Of a stretch of 64,000 bases of DNA, positions 39,947 to 48,838 are shown in pieces. The stretch's first letter is position 1. The number at the start of each line of letters is the position of its first letter. A program made the position numbers and the translations under genes. The stretch lies in the NCBI RefSeq assembly GCF_001552135.1, contig NZ_BCQP01000038.1, forward strand, positions 1-64,000, read 5' to 3'. The notes under the pieces were generated by a model. That model was not told the DNA's origin and did not search any database. It saw only the letters and a list, made by a program, of their open reading frames with translations. This DNA comes from Actinomadura chibensis NBRC 106107. GTDB lineage: Bacteria > Actinomycetota > Actinomycetes > Streptosporangiales > Streptosporangiaceae.

Positions 39947-39996
39947 CCGTGCCCGCGTCCGCCGGGGCTGACTCGCCCCGGCGGGCGCGGGCACGG
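39947..39996 (-). terminator. Long terminator after secF
   Basis: Two 22-nt arms (39947-39968 and 39975-39996) pair fully with one G-U wobble around a six-nt loop, starting 12 nt past the secF stop. It separates the Sec operon from apt-relA. There is no U-tract. Confidence 0.8.
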
Positions 39997-40008
39997 CCGC
40001 CGGACGGC

Positions 40009-41181
40009 TTACTTGCCGCCGCGGCGCTGCTGCCGGGTGCCGCGCTTCGGCTGCTGGCGCGGCCCGGTGTTCACGACCTTGCGGACGGTGACGGCGCTGC
40101 GGACGTCGTCGGCGGACCCGCCCGCGTCGTCGGCCGCGTCCTGCCCGGACGGCTCGTCGTCCGACCCGCCGCCGGAGGCGCCCGCCGTCGCCTTGACCTT
40201 CGCGGTCTTGGCCTGGCGCTTCGTGCTCTGCTCGCGCCGGGCGATGTTCTGGCGGATCTGCTTGTACTTCGGCTCGCGCTCCTTGAACTGCACGAGCAGC
40301 GGCGTCGCCACGCAGATCGACGAGTACGTCCCGACGATCATGCCGACGAACAGCGCGAGCGACAGGTCCTTCAGGGTGCCCGCGCCGAACAGCGTCGTCC
40401 CGATGAACAGGATCGCGCCGACCGGCAGGATCGCCACCAGCGAGGTGTTCAGGGAGCGGACCAGCGTGCTGCTGAGCGCCTGGTTGGCCGCCTCGCTGTA
40501 GGTGGTCTTGGACGTCGGCCCGAGCGGTTTCGTGACCTCCTTGATCATGTCGAAGACCACGACCGCGTCGTAGAGCGAGTACCCGAGGATCGTCAGGAAG
40601 CCGAGCAGCGTCGCCGGGGTGACCTCGAAGCCGGACCAGGCGTACACGCCCGCCGTGATGATCAGGTCGTGCACCAGCGCGACGACGGCGGCGAGCGCCA
40701 TCCGCCACTCGAACGCGACGGACAGGTAGCCGATGATCAAGATCATGAAGACGATGAGCGCCTGCCACGCCTTCTTCTGGATCTCACCGCCCCACGAGGC
40801 GCCGACGACCTGGGTGCTGATCTTGTCGGGGGCGACGCTCAGCTTCTTGGCGACGTTCGTCTTGACCTCGGTGACCTGGGCCGACGACAGGCTCTCCGTC
40901 GTCACCCGCCAGTCACCGCCGGCCTTCTGCACGATCGCCTGGTGCGCGCCGCCGCCGGTGACGGCGCCGCGCACGTCCTCGATCGAGGTGCCCGCGGACT
41001 TGAAGGTGAAGACGGAGCCGCCCTTGAACTCGACGCCGAAGTTCAGCCCCTGGACGAGCAGCCCGGCGATCGACAGGGCCAGCAGCAGCCCGGAGATCGT
41101 GGCCCAGATCTTCGGGCGGCCGACGATGTCGGCGCTGATCTCGCCCCGGTAGACCCGTGAGGTCACCGCACGCAGTCCCAT
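40009..41181 (-). CDS. secF: Protein translocase subunit SecF
   Basis: Partner of SecD in the SecDF complex that uses the proton motive force to help late steps of Sec export. 390 residues, six predicted helices, a first periplasmic domain, and the conserved segments GVEFKGGSVFTF, ITAGVYAWSGFEVTPAT and LGYSLYDAVVVFDMIKE. The C-terminus carries a long charged tail (SGGGSDDEPSGQDAADDAGG and a basic end). The start is three nt past the secD stop. Confidence 0.97.
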   Translation of the reverse strand: MGLRAVTSRVYRGEISADIVGRPKIWATISGLLLALSIAGLLVQGLNFGVEFKGGSVFTFKSAGTSIEDVRGAVTGGGAHQAIVQKAGGDWRVTTESLSSAQVTEVKTNVAKKLSVAPDKISTQVVGASWGGEIQKKAWQALIVFMILIIGYLSVAFEWRMALAAVVALVHDLIITAGVYAWSGFEVTPATLLGFLTILGYSLYDAVVVFDMIKEVTKPLGPTSKTTYSEAANQALSSTLVRSLNTSLVAILPVGAILFIGTTLFGAGTLKDLSLALFVGMIVGTYSSICVATPLLVQFKEREPKYKQIRQNIARREQSTKRQAKTAKVKATAGASGGGSDDEPSGQDAADDAGGSADDVRSAVTVRKVVNTGPRQQPKRGTRQQRRGGK

Positions 41182-41184
41182 GGC

Positions 41185-42996
41185 TCAGCCCTCCTGGCTC
41201 GTGCCGACGGCGGCGGCGGACGACTTCTGCGCCGCGCGGTGCAGCCGTCTCGGGTCGAGCCCGGACAGCGGATGGCCCCGGCCGAAGAAGTTCGTCCGGG
41301 ACAGGAGCGCCACCAGCGGCTTCGTGAAGAAGAACACCACGACGATGTCGATCAGCGTCGTCAGGCCCATCGCGAACGCGAACCCGGCGACGCCGCCGAC
41401 CGCGAGGAAGTACAGCACCAGCGCGGCGAGGAACGTCACGGCGTCGGCGACGAGGATGGTGCGCCGCGCCCGCTTCCAGGCGTTCTCGACCGACGGGCGG
41501 AGCCGGCGGCCGGCGCGCAGCTCGTCCCGCAGGCGCTCGAAGTAGACGATGAACGAGTCGGCCGTGATGCCGATGGAGACGATCAGGCCGATGATGTGCG
41601 GCAGCGACAGCCGGAAGCCCATCCCCTCGCCGAGGATGACGACCGCGAGGTAGGTGACCATGGACGCCACCGCGAGGCTGGACACCGCCACGAGGCCGAG
41701 TCCCCGGTAGTAGAACAGGCAGTAGAGCACGACGAGCCCGAGCCCGATCGCGCCCGCGATGAGGCCGCCGGTGAGCTGGTCGGAGCCGAGCGTCGACGAC
41801 ACCTCGTCGATCGAGCTCTGCTTGAACTCAAGGGGCAGCGCGCCGTACTTCAGCACGTTGGCGAGGTCGTTGGCGTACTGCTGGTCGAAGCTCTCGGGCG
41901 GGCCGTCGATGCTGGCGGTGCCGCCGGTGATCGCGCCCTCCCGGATGCTCGGCGCGGAGACGACCTGGCCGTCCAGGACGATCGCGACCTGTGCCCGCGG
42001 GGAGTTCGGGTCCTGCTGGTAGGCGCCGTAGGCGTCGGTGGTGACCGCGCCGAACTGGCGGGCGCCCTTGCCGTCGAACTTCAGCGACACCGACCAGCTC
42101 GCCTGGCCCTGCTGGGAGTTCGGCGGCATCGCGTTGGCCTTGTCGACGTTCTCGCCGAGGACCCGGACCGGGCCGAGGATGTACTTGGTGACCCGGTCGT
42201 CCTCCGCCTTCTGGTCGCAGGCGGCGACGAACTGGCGGTTCGGGTCGTTCGCGCCGGGAGCGCGCTTGTCGCCGCCGTAGCAGTCGAGCGACTCGAACTG
42301 CTTGATCACCGCTTTGTCGGTGACGCCGGGGTAGTCCTGCGCGGGCGCCTGCGGCTGCCCGGACGGCTGCACCAGCGGCGACGACGGCGACGGCGTGGCC
42401 GCCGGGGAGCCGGACCCGGACGGCTTCGGCGTCGGCGCGGCCAGCGCGCCCGACAGCGCCCGGCCGCGCGGCGTGGCCGTCCCGGACGGGGACGCCGACG
42501 CGCCCCCGGACGGCGACGCGGACGGCGACGGGCTCTTGCCGTCCTTCTTCGACCCGTCCTTGGCCTTGCCGGTGGGGCTCGGCGTCGGGGCCGGCGGCGC
42601 GCCCGAGGTGGGCTTGCCGTCGGCGACCGCGAACACCTGCCGGAACTGGAGCTTGGCGGTGGTTCCGATCAGGTTGACGACGCGGCCCTGTCCCTCGCCG
42701 GGGACGTTCACCACGATGTTGTTGCTGCCCTGCTTGGTGACCTCCGCGTCCGACACCCCGAGGCCGTTGACCCGCTGAGTCATGATCTTGACGGCCTGGT
42801 TCATCTGCTCGGCCGGCGGGTTCTTGCCGTTCGGGGTCTTGGCGGTGAGGGTCACGGTCGTCCCGCCGGCGAGGTCGAGCCCGAGCTTGGGCTTCGTCTG
42901 CCCTTGCCAGACCGCCACGCCGGCGAGGACGACCAAGGTAGCGAAGAGCGCGAGGAGCGTGCGCCCAGGCTTGGGAGCGCTGCTTGACGGAGCCAC
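41185..42996 (-). CDS. secD: Protein translocase subunit SecD
   Basis: 603 residues with six helices: one at the N-terminus (about 12-31), then the large P1 domain, then five after residue ~390. KLGLDLAGGTTVTL at 37-50 and the segment DSFIVYFERLRDELRAGR are diagnostic. Within P1, about residues 130-220 form a Pro/Ser/Gly/Ala/Lys-rich low-complexity insert, longer than in enteric SecD and a usual actinobacterial feature. GTG start at 42996. Second gene of yajC-secD-secF. Confidence 0.97.
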   Translation of the reverse strand: MAPSSSAPKPGRTLLALFATLVVLAGVAVWQGQTKPKLGLDLAGGTTVTLTAKTPNGKNPPAEQMNQAVKIMTQRVNGLGVSDAEVTKQGSNNIVVNVPGEGQGRVVNLIGTTAKLQFRQVFAVADGKPTSGAPPAPTPSPTGKAKDGSKKDGKSPSPSASPSGGASASPSGTATPRGRALSGALAAPTPKPSGSGSPAATPSPSSPLVQPSGQPQAPAQDYPGVTDKAVIKQFESLDCYGGDKRAPGANDPNRQFVAACDQKAEDDRVTKYILGPVRVLGENVDKANAMPPNSQQGQASWSVSLKFDGKGARQFGAVTTDAYGAYQQDPNSPRAQVAIVLDGQVVSAPSIREGAITGGTASIDGPPESFDQQYANDLANVLKYGALPLEFKQSSIDEVSSTLGSDQLTGGLIAGAIGLGLVVLYCLFYYRGLGLVAVSSLAVASMVTYLAVVILGEGMGFRLSLPHIIGLIVSIGITADSFIVYFERLRDELRAGRRLRPSVENAWKRARRTILVADAVTFLAALVLYFLAVGGVAGFAFAMGLTTLIDIVVVFFFTKPLVALLSRTNFFGRGHPLSGLDPRRLHRAAQKSSAAAVGTSQEG

Positions 42997-43037
42997 TTGT
43001 CGTCTTACTTCCCGTCTGGAGTCGAAACCGGAAGAGA

Positions 43038-43541
43038 TCAGGCGGACGGCTTGTCCGCCGCCTTGACCTTGGCCCTCCCCTTGGGCTCGGACTCGTCCGC
43101 CCCGTCTTCACCGTCCGCCTCGTCCTCTGCCGAGGCGTCGGTGCCGGCGTCCTTGGGCAGGTCGACGCGGTCGTCGTCCCCGTCCTGGTCGTCGCCGTCC
43201 CCCTCAAGCTCGTCGTCGAGCTCGTCGTCGACCTCGTCCGGGTCGTCGTCCTTGAGGACCTGCATCACGGCCTGCTTGACGAAGCGGACCTCGACGCCCT
43301 CGGCGATCTCCAGCACGACGCCGTCGTCGTCGACCTCCACGACGGTGGCCCGCATCCCGCTGGTCGTCAGCACGCGCGCGCCTGGCGTCATCGCGTTCTG
43401 CATCTGCATCTGCTCCTTGCGCCGCCTGCTCTGCGGGCGGATCAGCAAGAAGTAGAAGACCAGGGGAACGGCGAGGAGCAGCAGCAGGTTGAAGGCCCCG
43501 CTTCCGCCCGAGCCCGCCGCGATAATCATGTCGCTGCCCAT
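43038..43541 (-). CDS. yajC: Preprotein translocase subunit YajC, acidic tail
   Basis: 167 residues from ATG 43541 (MGSDMIIAAG); a longer in-frame start at 43601 lacks support. One helix (about 18-36, FNLLLLLAVPLVFYFLL) is followed by the YajC motif RPQSRRRKEQMQMQNAM and GARVLTTSGMRATVVEV. The C-terminal tail from about residue 98 to 152 is nearly all Asp/Glu with few other residues, far longer than in enteric YajC, ending in a short basic patch. First gene of the Sec operon. Confidence 0.96.
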   Translation of the reverse strand: MGSDMIIAAGSGGSGAFNLLLLLAVPLVFYFLLIRPQSRRRKEQMQMQNAMTPGARVLTTSGMRATVVEVDDDGVVLEIAEGVEVRFVKQAVMQVLKDDDPDEVDDELDDELEGDGDDQDGDDDRVDLPKDAGTDASAEDEADGEDGADESEPKGRAKVKAADKPSA

Positions 43542-43637
43542 TACCGGGGCATCCTTCCGATGTCGTTTGCCCAGCCAGTGACCGGACCGGTCACGTACCA
43601 CGGGACCGCCGGCTGGAGACGGTGAACCAGGTCCCGG

Positions 43638-43666
43638 AGTCTAGAGAGTACGCGAGACCCCGGCAA
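43638..43666 (-). promoter_or_regulatory. Promoter of yajC-secD-secF
   Basis: TTGCCG (43666-43661), a 17-nt spacer and TAGACT (43643-43638) form a good housekeeping promoter on the minus strand, starting transcription about 90 nt before yajC. Confidence 0.6.
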
Positions 43667-43719
43667 CGACGCGACGATCGGTGACGCCGGGAAGTTCCCA
43701 ACCCGTTACCCGAAGATCA

Positions 43720-44787
43720 TCATTCCGAGCTTTCCGGATCGTCCCGGTCCATATCGAACAGCGTCCCGGCCATGGGCGCGGTCGGCGGCGGGGTCAGCCC
43801 CAGATGCGCCCAAGCGGCGCCCGTGGCGACCCTCCCGCGCGGCGTCCTGGCCAGCAGGCCTTGCCGGACGAGGAAGGGCTCCGCGACGACCTCCACGGTC
43901 TCCGGCTCCTCCCCCACCGACACCGCCAGCGTCGACAGGCCGACCGGACCGCCGCCGAACTTGCGCAGCAGCGACCCGAGGACGGCCCGGTCGAGCCGGT
44001 CGAGGCCCCGTTGGTCCACCTCGTACAACGCGAGCGCGGACCGCGCGGATTCCCAGGTCACCGTCCCGTCGCCGCGGACCTCCGCGTAGTCGCGGACGCG
44101 CCGCAGCAGCCGGTTGGCGATCCGGGGGGTGCCGCGCGAGCGCCCGGCGACCTCGGCGGCGGCGTCGGCGGCGATCTCCACGTCCAGCAGCCGCGCCGAC
44201 CGGCGGACGATCACCTCCAGTTCGGCGGGCTCGTAGAAGTCCATGTGCGCGACGAAGCCGAACCGGTCGCGCAGCGGGCCCGGCAGCATCCCGGCCCTGG
44301 TGGTGGCGCCGACCAGCGTGAACGGCGCGATGTCGAGCGGGATCGCGGTCGCGCCCGGGCCCTTGCCGACGACGACGTCGACGCGGAAGTCCTCCATGGC
44401 CATGTAGAGCATCTCTTCGGCGGGACGGGCCAGCCTATGGATCTCGTCTAGGAACAGGACCTCGCCCTCGGCGAGCGTGGACAGCACCGCCGCGAGGTCC
44501 CCGGCCCGCTCGATCGCCGGGCCGGACGAGATCCGCAGCGGCCGCCCCAGCTCCGCCGCGATGATCATGGCGAGGGTCGTCTTGCCGAGGCCGGGCCCGC
44601 CGGACAGCAGCACGTGGTCGGGCGTCCGGCCGCGCCGCAGCGCGCTGTGCAGCACCAGCGACAACTGCTCGCGGACGCGCTCCTGGCCGACGAAGTCGTC
44701 CAGCTTCTTCGGCCGCAGCGCGGCCTCGATCGCCTGCTCCTCGGCGCCGACCGCGTCCGCCGACACCAACCGCTCCGGCTCGCTCAT
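43720..44787 (-). CDS. ruvB: Holliday junction branch migration helicase RuvB
   Basis: AAA+ motor that drives RuvA-bound Holliday junctions. 355 residues with Walker [10 protein letters not shown] (63-71), Walker [11 protein letters not shown], sensor GATTRAGML and the arginine finger in PLRDRFGFV. The C-terminal winged helix includes [25 protein letters not shown] is five nt before the ATG. The ATG overlaps the stop of a 19-codon ORF that links it to ruvA. Confidence 0.98.
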   Translation of the reverse strand: MSEPERLVSADAVGAEEQAIEAALRPKKLDDFVGQERVREQLSLVLHSALRRGRTPDHVLLSGGPGLGKTTLAMIIAAELGRPLRISSGPAIERAGDLAAVLSTLAEGEVLFLDEIHRLARPAEEMLYMAMEDFRVDVVVGKGPGATAIPLDIAPFTLVGATTRAGMLPGPLRDRFGFVAHMDFYEPAELEVIVRRSARLLDVEIAADAAAEVAGRSRGTPRIANRLLRRVRDYAEVRGDGTVTWESARSALALYEVDQRGLDRLDRAVLGSLLRKFGGGPVGLSTLAVSVGEEPETVEVVAEPFLVRQGLLARTPRGRVATGAAWAHLGLTPPPTAPMAGTLFDMDRDDPESSE

Positions 44788-44843
44788 CCGCGCCTCCCTG
44801 TGGGGGGACGACCCCCCACGCCCCCCGGCTCGCTTTCGCTCAT
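44784..44843 (-). CDS. 19-codon ORF bridging ruvA and ruvB
   Basis: An ATG at 44843 overlaps the ruvA stop (ATGA) and reads [19 protein letters not shown], ending in a TGA at 44784 that overlaps the ruvB ATG (ATGA again). Its first bases nearly repeat the ruvB start (GGATGAGCGA then GCCGG), so it may be a tandem duplication remnant. A perfect eight-bp hairpin (44800-44819) lies inside it. It might couple ruvA and ruvB translation; the peptide itself is unlikely to be functional. The ORF is real in sequence; expression is unknown. Confidence 0.45.
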   Translation of the reverse strand: MSESEPGGVGGRPPTGRRG

Positions 44844-45448
44844 CCTCTGCTCAACTTCTTCAGCGCGGACTTCAGCAGCACGGCGACGGGAGGCGTCTCG
44901 GCGCCGTCGAGGTCGGCCGCGACGGCGGAGACGGCGGCGTCGGCGTCCTTGGCGGACCAGCCGAGGTTGATCAGGCCCATCTGGACCTGCTCGCGCCACG
45001 GCTCGGCGCGGGCGGGCGCGCGGAGGTCGGCGGCGGCGTCCCCGACCGGGCCGCCGAGCCGGTCGCGCAGCTCCAGCACGATCCGCTGCGCCCCCTTCTT
45101 GCCGATGCCGGGGACCTTGGTCAGCGCGGTCAGGTCCTCGGCGGCGACCGCGTGGCGCAGCGCGTTCGGGGTGTGCACGGCCAGCATCGCCAGCGCCAGC
45201 CGGGGGCCGACGCCGCTCGCGGTCTGCAGCAGCTCGAACACGGTGCGCTCGTCGTCGTCGGCGAACCCGAAGAGGGTGAGGGAGTCCTCGCGGACGACCA
45301 GCGAGGTCGGGACCTTCGCGTGGTCGCCGACCCGGAGCCCGGCGAGCGTCGCGGGGGTGCACTGCACCGACAGGCCGACGCCGTGCACGTCGATCACCGC
45401 CCCGTCGGGTCCGGCGGCGGCCACCCGGCCGCTGACGAAGGCGATCAC
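44840..45448 (-). CDS. ruvA: Holliday junction ATP-dependent helicase subunit RuvA
   Basis: Tetrameric junction-binding protein, 202 residues. Domain I OB fold starts [20 protein letters not shown]. Domain II helix-hairpin-helix motifs are [17 protein letters not shown] and [19 protein letters not shown]. Domain III binds RuvB ([19 protein letters not shown]). GTG 45448 overlaps the ruvC stop (GTGA). Confidence 0.98.
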   Translation of the reverse strand: MIAFVSGRVAAAGPDGAVIDVHGVGLSVQCTPATLAGLRVGDHAKVPTSLVVREDSLTLFGFADDDERTVFELLQTASGVGPRLALAMLAVHTPNALRHAVAAEDLTALTKVPGIGKKGAQRIVLELRDRLGGPVGDAAADLRAPARAEPWREQVQMGLINLGWSAKDADAAVSAVAADLDGAETPPVAVLLKSALKKLSRG

Positions 45449-46020
45449 TGGCTGGTTCCTCCTCTGCTCCGGGCGGCGAGCCGAGCGCGCTCGGCCTCCG
45501 CCGCCTGCTCGATCCGCGTCCGCTGGGCGCGGGCGAGGCGGTCCCGCGCGCCGCCGCGCCACACGTGGCAGATGGCGAGCGCGAGGGCGTCGGCGGCGTC
45601 CGCCGGGGTCGGCGGCGCGTCCAGCGCGAGCAGGCGCGTCACCATCCTCGTCACCTGCGCCTTGTCGGCGCGGCCGTTGCCGGTGACGGCGGCCTTGGCC
45701 TCGCTCGGGGTGTGCAGCGCGACGGGCAGCCCGCGGCGGGCGGCCACCAGCATCGCGACCCCGGCGGCCTGCGCGGTGCCCATCACGGTGCGGACGTTGT
45801 GCTGGGCGAACACGCGCTCGACCGCGACGGCGTCGGGGCGCAGCTCGTCCACCAGCGCCTCGATGCCCGTCTCGATGCCGAGCAGGCGCAGGGCGACCTC
45901 GTCGCCGGGCGCGGTCCGCACGACGGACACGTGCACCAGCCGGAGCCGCTTGCCCGGGGCGCCCTCGACGACCCCCACCCCGCACCGGGTGAGCCCGGGG
46001 TCCACCCCCATCACCCGCAC
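45445..46020 (-). CDS. ruvC: Crossover junction endodeoxyribonuclease RuvC
   Basis: Holliday junction resolvase, 191 residues. Catalytic acidic residues lie in [24 protein letters not shown] and [14 protein letters not shown]. The C-terminal ~30 residues are Arg/Ala-rich. GTG 46020 has AAGGAG five nt upstream; the in-frame GTG and ATG just after it are possible but have a worse site. First gene of ruvCAB. A LexA-like box lies between the promoter and the start. Confidence 0.97.
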   Translation of the reverse strand: MRVMGVDPGLTRCGVGVVEGAPGKRLRLVHVSVVRTAPGDEVALRLLGIETGIEALVDELRPDAVAVERVFAQHNVRTVMGTAQAAGVAMLVAARRGLPVALHTPSEAKAAVTGNGRADKAQVTRMVTRLLALDAPPTPADAADALALAICHVWRGGARDRLARAQRTRIEQAAEAERARLAARSRGGTSQ

Positions 46021-46030
46021 GGCCGCTCCT

Positions 46031-46046
46031 TCGATCACCTGTTCGG
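46031..46046 (-). promoter_or_regulatory. LexA/SOS-like box upstream of ruvC
   Basis: On the minus strand CCGAAC-AGGT-GATCGA matches 10 of 12 defined positions of the actinobacterial SOS box TCGAAC-N4-GTTCGA. It lies 10 nt before the ruvC GTG and just after the predicted transcription start. Confidence 0.5.
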
Positions 46047-46053
46047 CCGAACA
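46040..46053. promoter_or_regulatory. Perfect palindrome next to the ruvC LexA box
   Basis: TGTTCGGCCGAACA is a 14-bp perfect palindrome overlapping the SOS-like box and abutting the -10. It may be a second binding site. Confidence 0.45.
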
Positions 46054-46081
46054 CGCTACCAACTCGGCGTGACACCGGCAC
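46053..46081 (-). promoter_or_regulatory. Promoter of ruvC-ruvA-ruvB
   Basis: GTGCCG (46081-46076), a 17-nt spacer and TAGCGT (46058-46053) on the minus strand. The predicted transcription start, near 46046, falls inside the SOS-like box and palindrome. Confidence 0.45.
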
Positions 46082-46113
46082 GGGCCGCGGGCGTGTCGGG
46101 CGGAAGGAGGCGC

Positions 46114-47265
46114 TCAGAAGTAGTCGAGGGTGAACGGCGCGGCGGCGAACGCGGCGGGCAGGACGCCCGGGTCGCCGCCCCCGAGCAGGCCGGACAGGCG
46201 CAGCGTCGGCACCGGCACGCCCGCGTAGAGCGCGGCGAGCCCCCGCGCCCCGACCCGGACGGCGGCCGGGTCCGCGGCGGAGCGTTCCAGCCGTCCGCGT
46301 CCGTCCGCGACCTCCAGCCGCCAGTGGCCCGAGTTCGCGGGGCACTGCGGGTCGTCGATCAGCAGCGGCGCCGAACCGGCGACGCCGTCGGGGAAGCCGC
46401 GCGCCTCGATCGCGGCGGGCACGTCCACCAGGCGCAGCATCCACTGGCTGCGGTGGACGTTCTCCTTCTCGCGCTCGCGCAGCATCCACAGCACCGGATC
46501 CATCGGAGACACGCACGCCCGGACGGTCTCGGCCGTCGAGGAGCCGGACCCGACGATCGCCCACAGGGCCCGCAGCGTCCGCTCCGACGACGCCACGATC
46601 TTGACGACCTCAAGGTGGGTGTTGCCGTCCGCCCACCGGTAGGCGAGGAAGCCGTCGTCGGCCAGATAACTGAAAAGGCCGGGCAGCGAGAGGATGCCCC
46701 GCCAGCGCGGCTCGTCGAAGCCGACCGGGCCGCAGTCGCGGGCGTCCTCGTGGGCGCGGTCGACGACGGCGGCGACCCGCGCCGCGTCCGCGGGCCCGGC
46801 CCGCCGGACGGGGACGCGCCCGGCGGCCACCGCGCGCAGTTCCTCGGCGGGCAGTTCGACGTGGTGCTGCGCGCCCGCGTGCTCCCAGCCGAGGCGCCGG
46901 TAGAGGGTCGTCGTGGCCGGATACAGCACGGCCAGCGAATGCCCGAACGCGGCGCACCGCTCCAGGAGGCTCGTGACCATCGTCCGGGCGAGCCCGCTCC
47001 CGCGCCGCTCGGGCGCGACGGTGATCGCGCTCACGCCGCCCATGGACACCGGCCTGCCGTGCCACCACTGCGTCATCGCGTACAGCGCGCCGGTGGCGAC
47101 GACCTCGTCGCCGTCGAACCCGGCGAACTGCCGCCCGGCCTCGGCCGACGGCGCCGACATCTGGACGCGGCGGGCCCAGAGGTCGTCCGGGACGGGGCCG
47201 AAGGCGCGGGCGCGGATGTCGCGGACGCGGTCCATCTCGTCCGGTCGGAGCGCGCGAACCTGCAT
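46114..47265 (-). CDS. Eis-like GNAT N-acetyltransferase
   Basis: A 383-residue three-domain acetyltransferase of the Eis type. The first GNAT domain has the acetyl-CoA loop VAPERRGSGLARTM (83-96) and YPATTTLYRRLGWEHAG, where Y122 aligns with the catalytic Tyr126 of mycobacterial Eis. A second, non-catalytic GNAT-like domain and an SCP2-like C-terminal domain (CPANSGHWRLEVADGRGRLE) follow. The chain ends with Phe (APFTLDYF), whose carboxylate acts as catalytic base in Eis. Eis acetylates aminoglycosides and peptide lysines; the physiological substrate here is unknown. It lies between yebC and ruvC on the same strand. Confidence 0.9.
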   Translation of the reverse strand: MQVRALRPDEMDRVRDIRARAFGPVPDDLWARRVQMSAPSAEAGRQFAGFDGDEVVATGALYAMTQWWHGRPVSMGGVSAITVAPERRGSGLARTMVTSLLERCAAFGHSLAVLYPATTTLYRRLGWEHAGAQHHVELPAEELRAVAAGRVPVRRAGPADAARVAAVVDRAHEDARDCGPVGFDEPRWRGILSLPGLFSYLADDGFLAYRWADGNTHLEVVKIVASSERTLRALWAIVGSGSSTAETVRACVSPMDPVLWMLREREKENVHRSQWMLRLVDVPAAIEARGFPDGVAGSAPLLIDDPQCPANSGHWRLEVADGRGRLERSAADPAAVRVGARGLAALYAGVPVPTLRLSGLLGGGDPGVLPAAFAAAPFTLDYF

Positions 47266-47298
47266 GATCGAGACGTTACGCCATGCCCCGGACGCGGA

Positions 47299-47327
47299 AC
47301 GCCGCCGCCCCGGGCGGGCGGCGGCGT
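47299..47327 (-). terminator. Terminator after yebC
   Basis: ACGCCGCCGCC and GGCGGCGGCGT (47299-47309 and 47317-47327) form an 11-bp perfect stem with a seven-nt loop, 17 nt past the yebC stop and ahead of the Eis-like gene on the same strand. Confidence 0.7.
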
Positions 47328-47343
47328 CGGCGGAAGGCGCGGC

Positions 47344-48099
47344 TCAGGCGTCGATCGCCGCCAGGACGTCGTCGGGGACGTCGAAGTTGGCGTAGACGTC
47401 CTGGACGTCGTCGGAGTCCTCCAGGGCGTCGAGGAGGCGGAACACCTTCTTGGCGTTGTCCTCGTCGAGGGGGACGGTGACGGTCGGCAGGAACTTGCTC
47501 TCCGCCGACTCGTAGTCGATCCCCGCGTCGACCAGGGCGGTGCGGACCGCGACGAGGTCGCCCGCCTCGCTGACGACCTCGAAGTTGTCCTCGTCGAGCT
47601 CGTTGACCTCTTCGGCCCCGGCGTCCAGGACGGCCATCATGACGTCGTCCTCGCTGGTGCCCGACTTCGGGACGATCACGACGCCCTTGCGGTTGAACAT
47701 GTACGAGACCGAGCCGGGGTCGGCGAGGGACCCGCCGTTGCGGGTGAGCGCCACCCGCACCTCGGACGCGGCCCGGTTGCGGTTGTCGGTCAGGCACTCG
47801 ATCAGGATCGCGACGCCGCCGGGCGCGTAGCCCTCGTAGGTGATGTTCTGCCAGTCGGCGCCTCCGGCCTCCTCACCGGCGCCGCGCTTGCGCGCGCGCT
47901 CGATGTTGTCGTTGGGGACGGAGTTCTTCTTCGCCTTGTAGATGGCGTCGTAGAGCGTCGGGTTGGCGTCGGGATCGCCGCCGCCGGTGCGCGCCGCCAC
48001 CTCGATGTTCTTGATCAGCTTGGCGAAGAGCTTGCCCCGCTTGGCGTCGAGGGCAGCCTTCTTGTGCTTGGTGGTCGCCCATTTGGAATGGCCGGACAT
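47344..48099 (-). CDS. yebC: YebC/PmpR family protein
   Basis: A 251-residue conserved protein of the YebC family; members have been described as transcription regulators and as factors that relieve ribosome stalling at proline runs. The N-terminus [22 protein letters not shown] is diagnostic, then [20 protein letters not shown] and [15 protein letters not shown]. Length is normal. It begins three nt after pdxT and likely shares its mRNA. Confidence 0.97.
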   Translation of the reverse strand: MSGHSKWATTKHKKAALDAKRGKLFAKLIKNIEVAARTGGGDPDANPTLYDAIYKAKKNSVPNDNIERARKRGAGEEAGGADWQNITYEGYAPGGVAILIECLTDNRNRAASEVRVALTRNGGSLADPGSVSYMFNRKGVVIVPKSGTSEDDVMMAVLDAGAEEVNELDEDNFEVVSEAGDLVAVRTALVDAGIDYESAESKFLPTVTVPLDEDNAKKVFRLLDALEDSDDVQDVYANFDVPDDVLAAIDA

Positions 48100-48102
48100 C
48101 TG

Positions 48103-48720
48103 TCATTCCTCCTCTGTCGCCCGGCGCACCAGATCGGCGAAGTAGTGGTGCACGCGGTAGTCGCCTGTCAACTCCGGATGGAACGCGGTCGCGATGAGGC
48201 GCCCCTGGCGGACGGCGACGATCCTACCGGCGCTCGGACCGCTCTCGGTGCGTCCGAGTACCTCCACGGCGTCGCCGACCGACTCGACCCACGGCGCGCG
48301 GATGAAGACGGCGTGGTAGGGCTCGTCCCCCATGCCGGTCAGCTCGACGGCGGACTCGAACGAGTCGACCTGGCGGCCGAACGCGTTCCGGCGCACGGTC
48401 ATGTCGATCCCGCCGACGGTCTCCTGGCCCGCGACGCCGTCCCGGATGCGGTCCGCGAGCATGATCATCCCGGCGCAGGAGCCGTACGCGGGCAGGCCCG
48501 CCTCGATCCGCTTGCGCAGCGGTTCGAGCAGCTCGAAGGAGCGCGCGAGGCGCCACATGGTGGTGGACTCCCCGCCCGGCAGGACGATCCCGTCGACGCG
48601 TTCCAGCTCCTCGGGCCGGCGCACGCCGAGGGCGCGCGCGCCCGCCGCCTCCAGCGCGCGCGTGTGCTCGCGCACGTCGCCTTGCAGGGCGAGGACACCG
48701 ATCGTGGGCACAGCGGTCAC
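48103..48720 (-). CDS. pdxT: Pyridoxal 5'-phosphate synthase glutaminase subunit PdxT
   Basis: Glutaminase that feeds ammonia to PdxS for PLP synthesis. 205 residues; the triad is seen as the nucleophile Cys in [11 protein letters not shown] and His-Glu in [25 protein letters not shown] and [13 protein letters not shown] are typical. GTG 48720 has GGGAAGG six nt upstream. It is 3 nt ahead of yebC. The gene is separated from pdxS by the DUF6928-like gene. Confidence 0.97.
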   Translation of the reverse strand: MTAVPTIGVLALQGDVREHTRALEAAGARALGVRRPEELERVDGIVLPGGESTTMWRLARSFELLEPLRKRIEAGLPAYGSCAGMIMLADRIRDGVAGQETVGGIDMTVRRNAFGRQVDSFESAVELTGMGDEPYHAVFIRAPWVESVGDAVEVLGRTESGPSAGRIVAVRQGRLIATAFHPELTGDYRVHHYFADLVRRATEEE

Positions 48721-48753
48721 GTCGAACCTTCCCGGGGTCGTGGAGATCGTCCA

Positions 48754-48759
48754 ACCTTA
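48754..48759 (-). promoter_or_regulatory. Candidate -10 of pdxT
   Basis: TAAGGT on the minus strand fits TANNNT and places transcription start about 27 nt before pdxT. Direct repeats start two nt upstream. Confidence 0.4.
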
Positions 48760-48760
48760 G

Positions 48761-48792
48761 ACGTTCCGTACGGACGTTCCGTACAACGTTCC
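48761..48792. repeat. Three GGAACGT direct repeats upstream of pdxT
   Basis: On the plus strand ACGTTCC recurs at 48761, 48774 and 48786 (12-13 bp steps); the first two copies share ACGTTCCGTAC. A nested palindrome, TCCGTACGGA (48765-48774), lies between them. The array occupies the -35 region of the pdxT promoter, so it may bind a regulator. Confidence 0.55.
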
Positions 48793-48838
48793 ACGACACG
48801 GCGGCTCTTCCCGCCGCCCGTCCCGCCGCCCGCGCGCC

